DNA of 16,443 nt, taken from Tetmemena sp. SeJ-2015. Its lineage: Eukaryota > Ciliophora > Spirotrichea > Sporadotrichida > Oxytrichidae. The notes beneath the pieces were generated by a model. It had not been told where the DNA came from, did not search any database, and worked only from the letters and a program-made list of their open reading frames with translations. Location: assembly GCA_027382625.1 (NCBI GenBank), contig JAJKFJ010007493.1, positions 1-16,443 on the forward strand. The letters are read 5' to 3'. The translations under genes and the position numbers were made by a program. Of this stretch, positions 16,172 through 16,443 are shown piece after piece. The number at the start of each line of letters is the position of its first letter. Positions within the stretch are counted from its first letter, which is position 1.

Positions 16172-16443
16172 AACATTAATTGAATATATATATTATCTAC
16201 CTTATCTTATATTTTTCTTGGTTTAATCTGAATATCTGAAATGAGCTATGCTATAGTTTGAGAGAGACTAGTCATTTTAGGTTTCTTAATGCTATCCAAA
16301 CTCACTCTATAAATCACTTTACATGTAGTTCTAATTGGAAATGTCACTCATCCTATGATACAGGAAAGGAGAAGCTAATAAATTAAGAAGGAGTAAATAA
16401 CTCATGAGAAGTGTTATCTCTTTTGTACTATCTCTTCATTTGG
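16172..16443. other. 3' flank and right edge, largely unassigned
   Basis: AT-rich sequence after the stop of the plus-strand gene. Between about 16172 and 16343 I see no convincing coding frame, RNA gene or telomere. On the minus strand 16344-16442 is open under the ciliate code (QMKRQYKRDNTSHELFTPSQ, ending at a TGA at 16344-16346), which could be the C-terminal end of a gene lying beyond the window. Confidence 0.3.

Noticed and set aside
1..16443. Programmed +1 frameshifting as in Euplotes
   Set aside because: Euplotes uses TAA/TAG as stops and shifts at AAA-TAA/TAG. Here TAA/TAG are sense codons, and the breaks span tens of bases of AT-rich insert rather than single positions.
1..16443. 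All interruptions being simple sequencing indels
   Set aside because: Several breaks contain long AT-rich stretches or an in-frame TGA with no net frame change, and matched direct repeats recur. Indels remain possible for 13766-13821 and 15126-15179.
1..16443. tRNA, rRNA, CRISPR array, transposase or telomeric repeat
   Set aside because: Looked for and not seen on either strand; the short tandem GTAAA run is intronic.

Overview
The window reads as ciliate nuclear DNA. On both strands the long reading frames stay open only if TAA and TAG are glutamine and TGA is the sole stop. Under that code almost the whole window becomes coding, on an AT-rich background with very short intergenic gaps. No telomeric C4A4/G4T4 tract is present at either end.

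Layout (minus strand unless stated): (1) below 1 to 3041, a tubulin-tyrosine-ligase-like (TTLL) enzyme with a long disordered N-terminus, cut by the window edge; (2) 3271-7463, a large Gln-rich coiled-coil protein; (3) 7589-10452, an Asn/Ser-rich protein of unknown function; (4) 10626-15060, a protein with a coiled-coil N-terminus, leucine-rich repeats (LRR), two IQ motifs and a disordered tail; (5) plus strand 15110-16171, an acidic protein with a C-terminal coiled coil, divergent from gene 4 across only 49 bp; (6) a doubtful partial frame at the right edge. Intergenic gaps are about 230, 125, 175 and 49 bp. TTLL enzymes modify axonemal and cortical tubulin, and LRR/IQ and coiled-coil proteins are common in cilia and basal bodies. 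A cytoskeletal theme is therefore plausible, but only the TTLL call is firm.

The striking feature is how the frames are interrupted. The genes are broken about 30 times by short, mostly AT-rich segments of roughly 20-150 nt that shift the frame or carry an in-frame TGA. Nearly all of these segments are bounded by direct repeats (usually 4-7 bp, once 10 bp; a few weak candidates have only 3). Deleting one repeat copy plus the segment restores an uninterrupted, natural-looking protein. At several sites I found no in-frame GT-AG intron. This is the signature of internal eliminated sequences (IESs) with pointers, as in the germline (micronuclear) genome of spirotrich/hypotrich ciliates. The repeats are not restricted to TA, which argues against a Paramecium-type germline. 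A few interruptions (12019-12091, and possibly 8046-8085, 2359-2429 and 875-903) look like ordinary GT-AG introns. My working model is micronuclear DNA with several adjacent, non-scrambled gene loci. The repeats were looked for after each break was seen, so individual 3-4 bp cases may be chance; the 5-10 bp cases and the overall pattern carry the argument.
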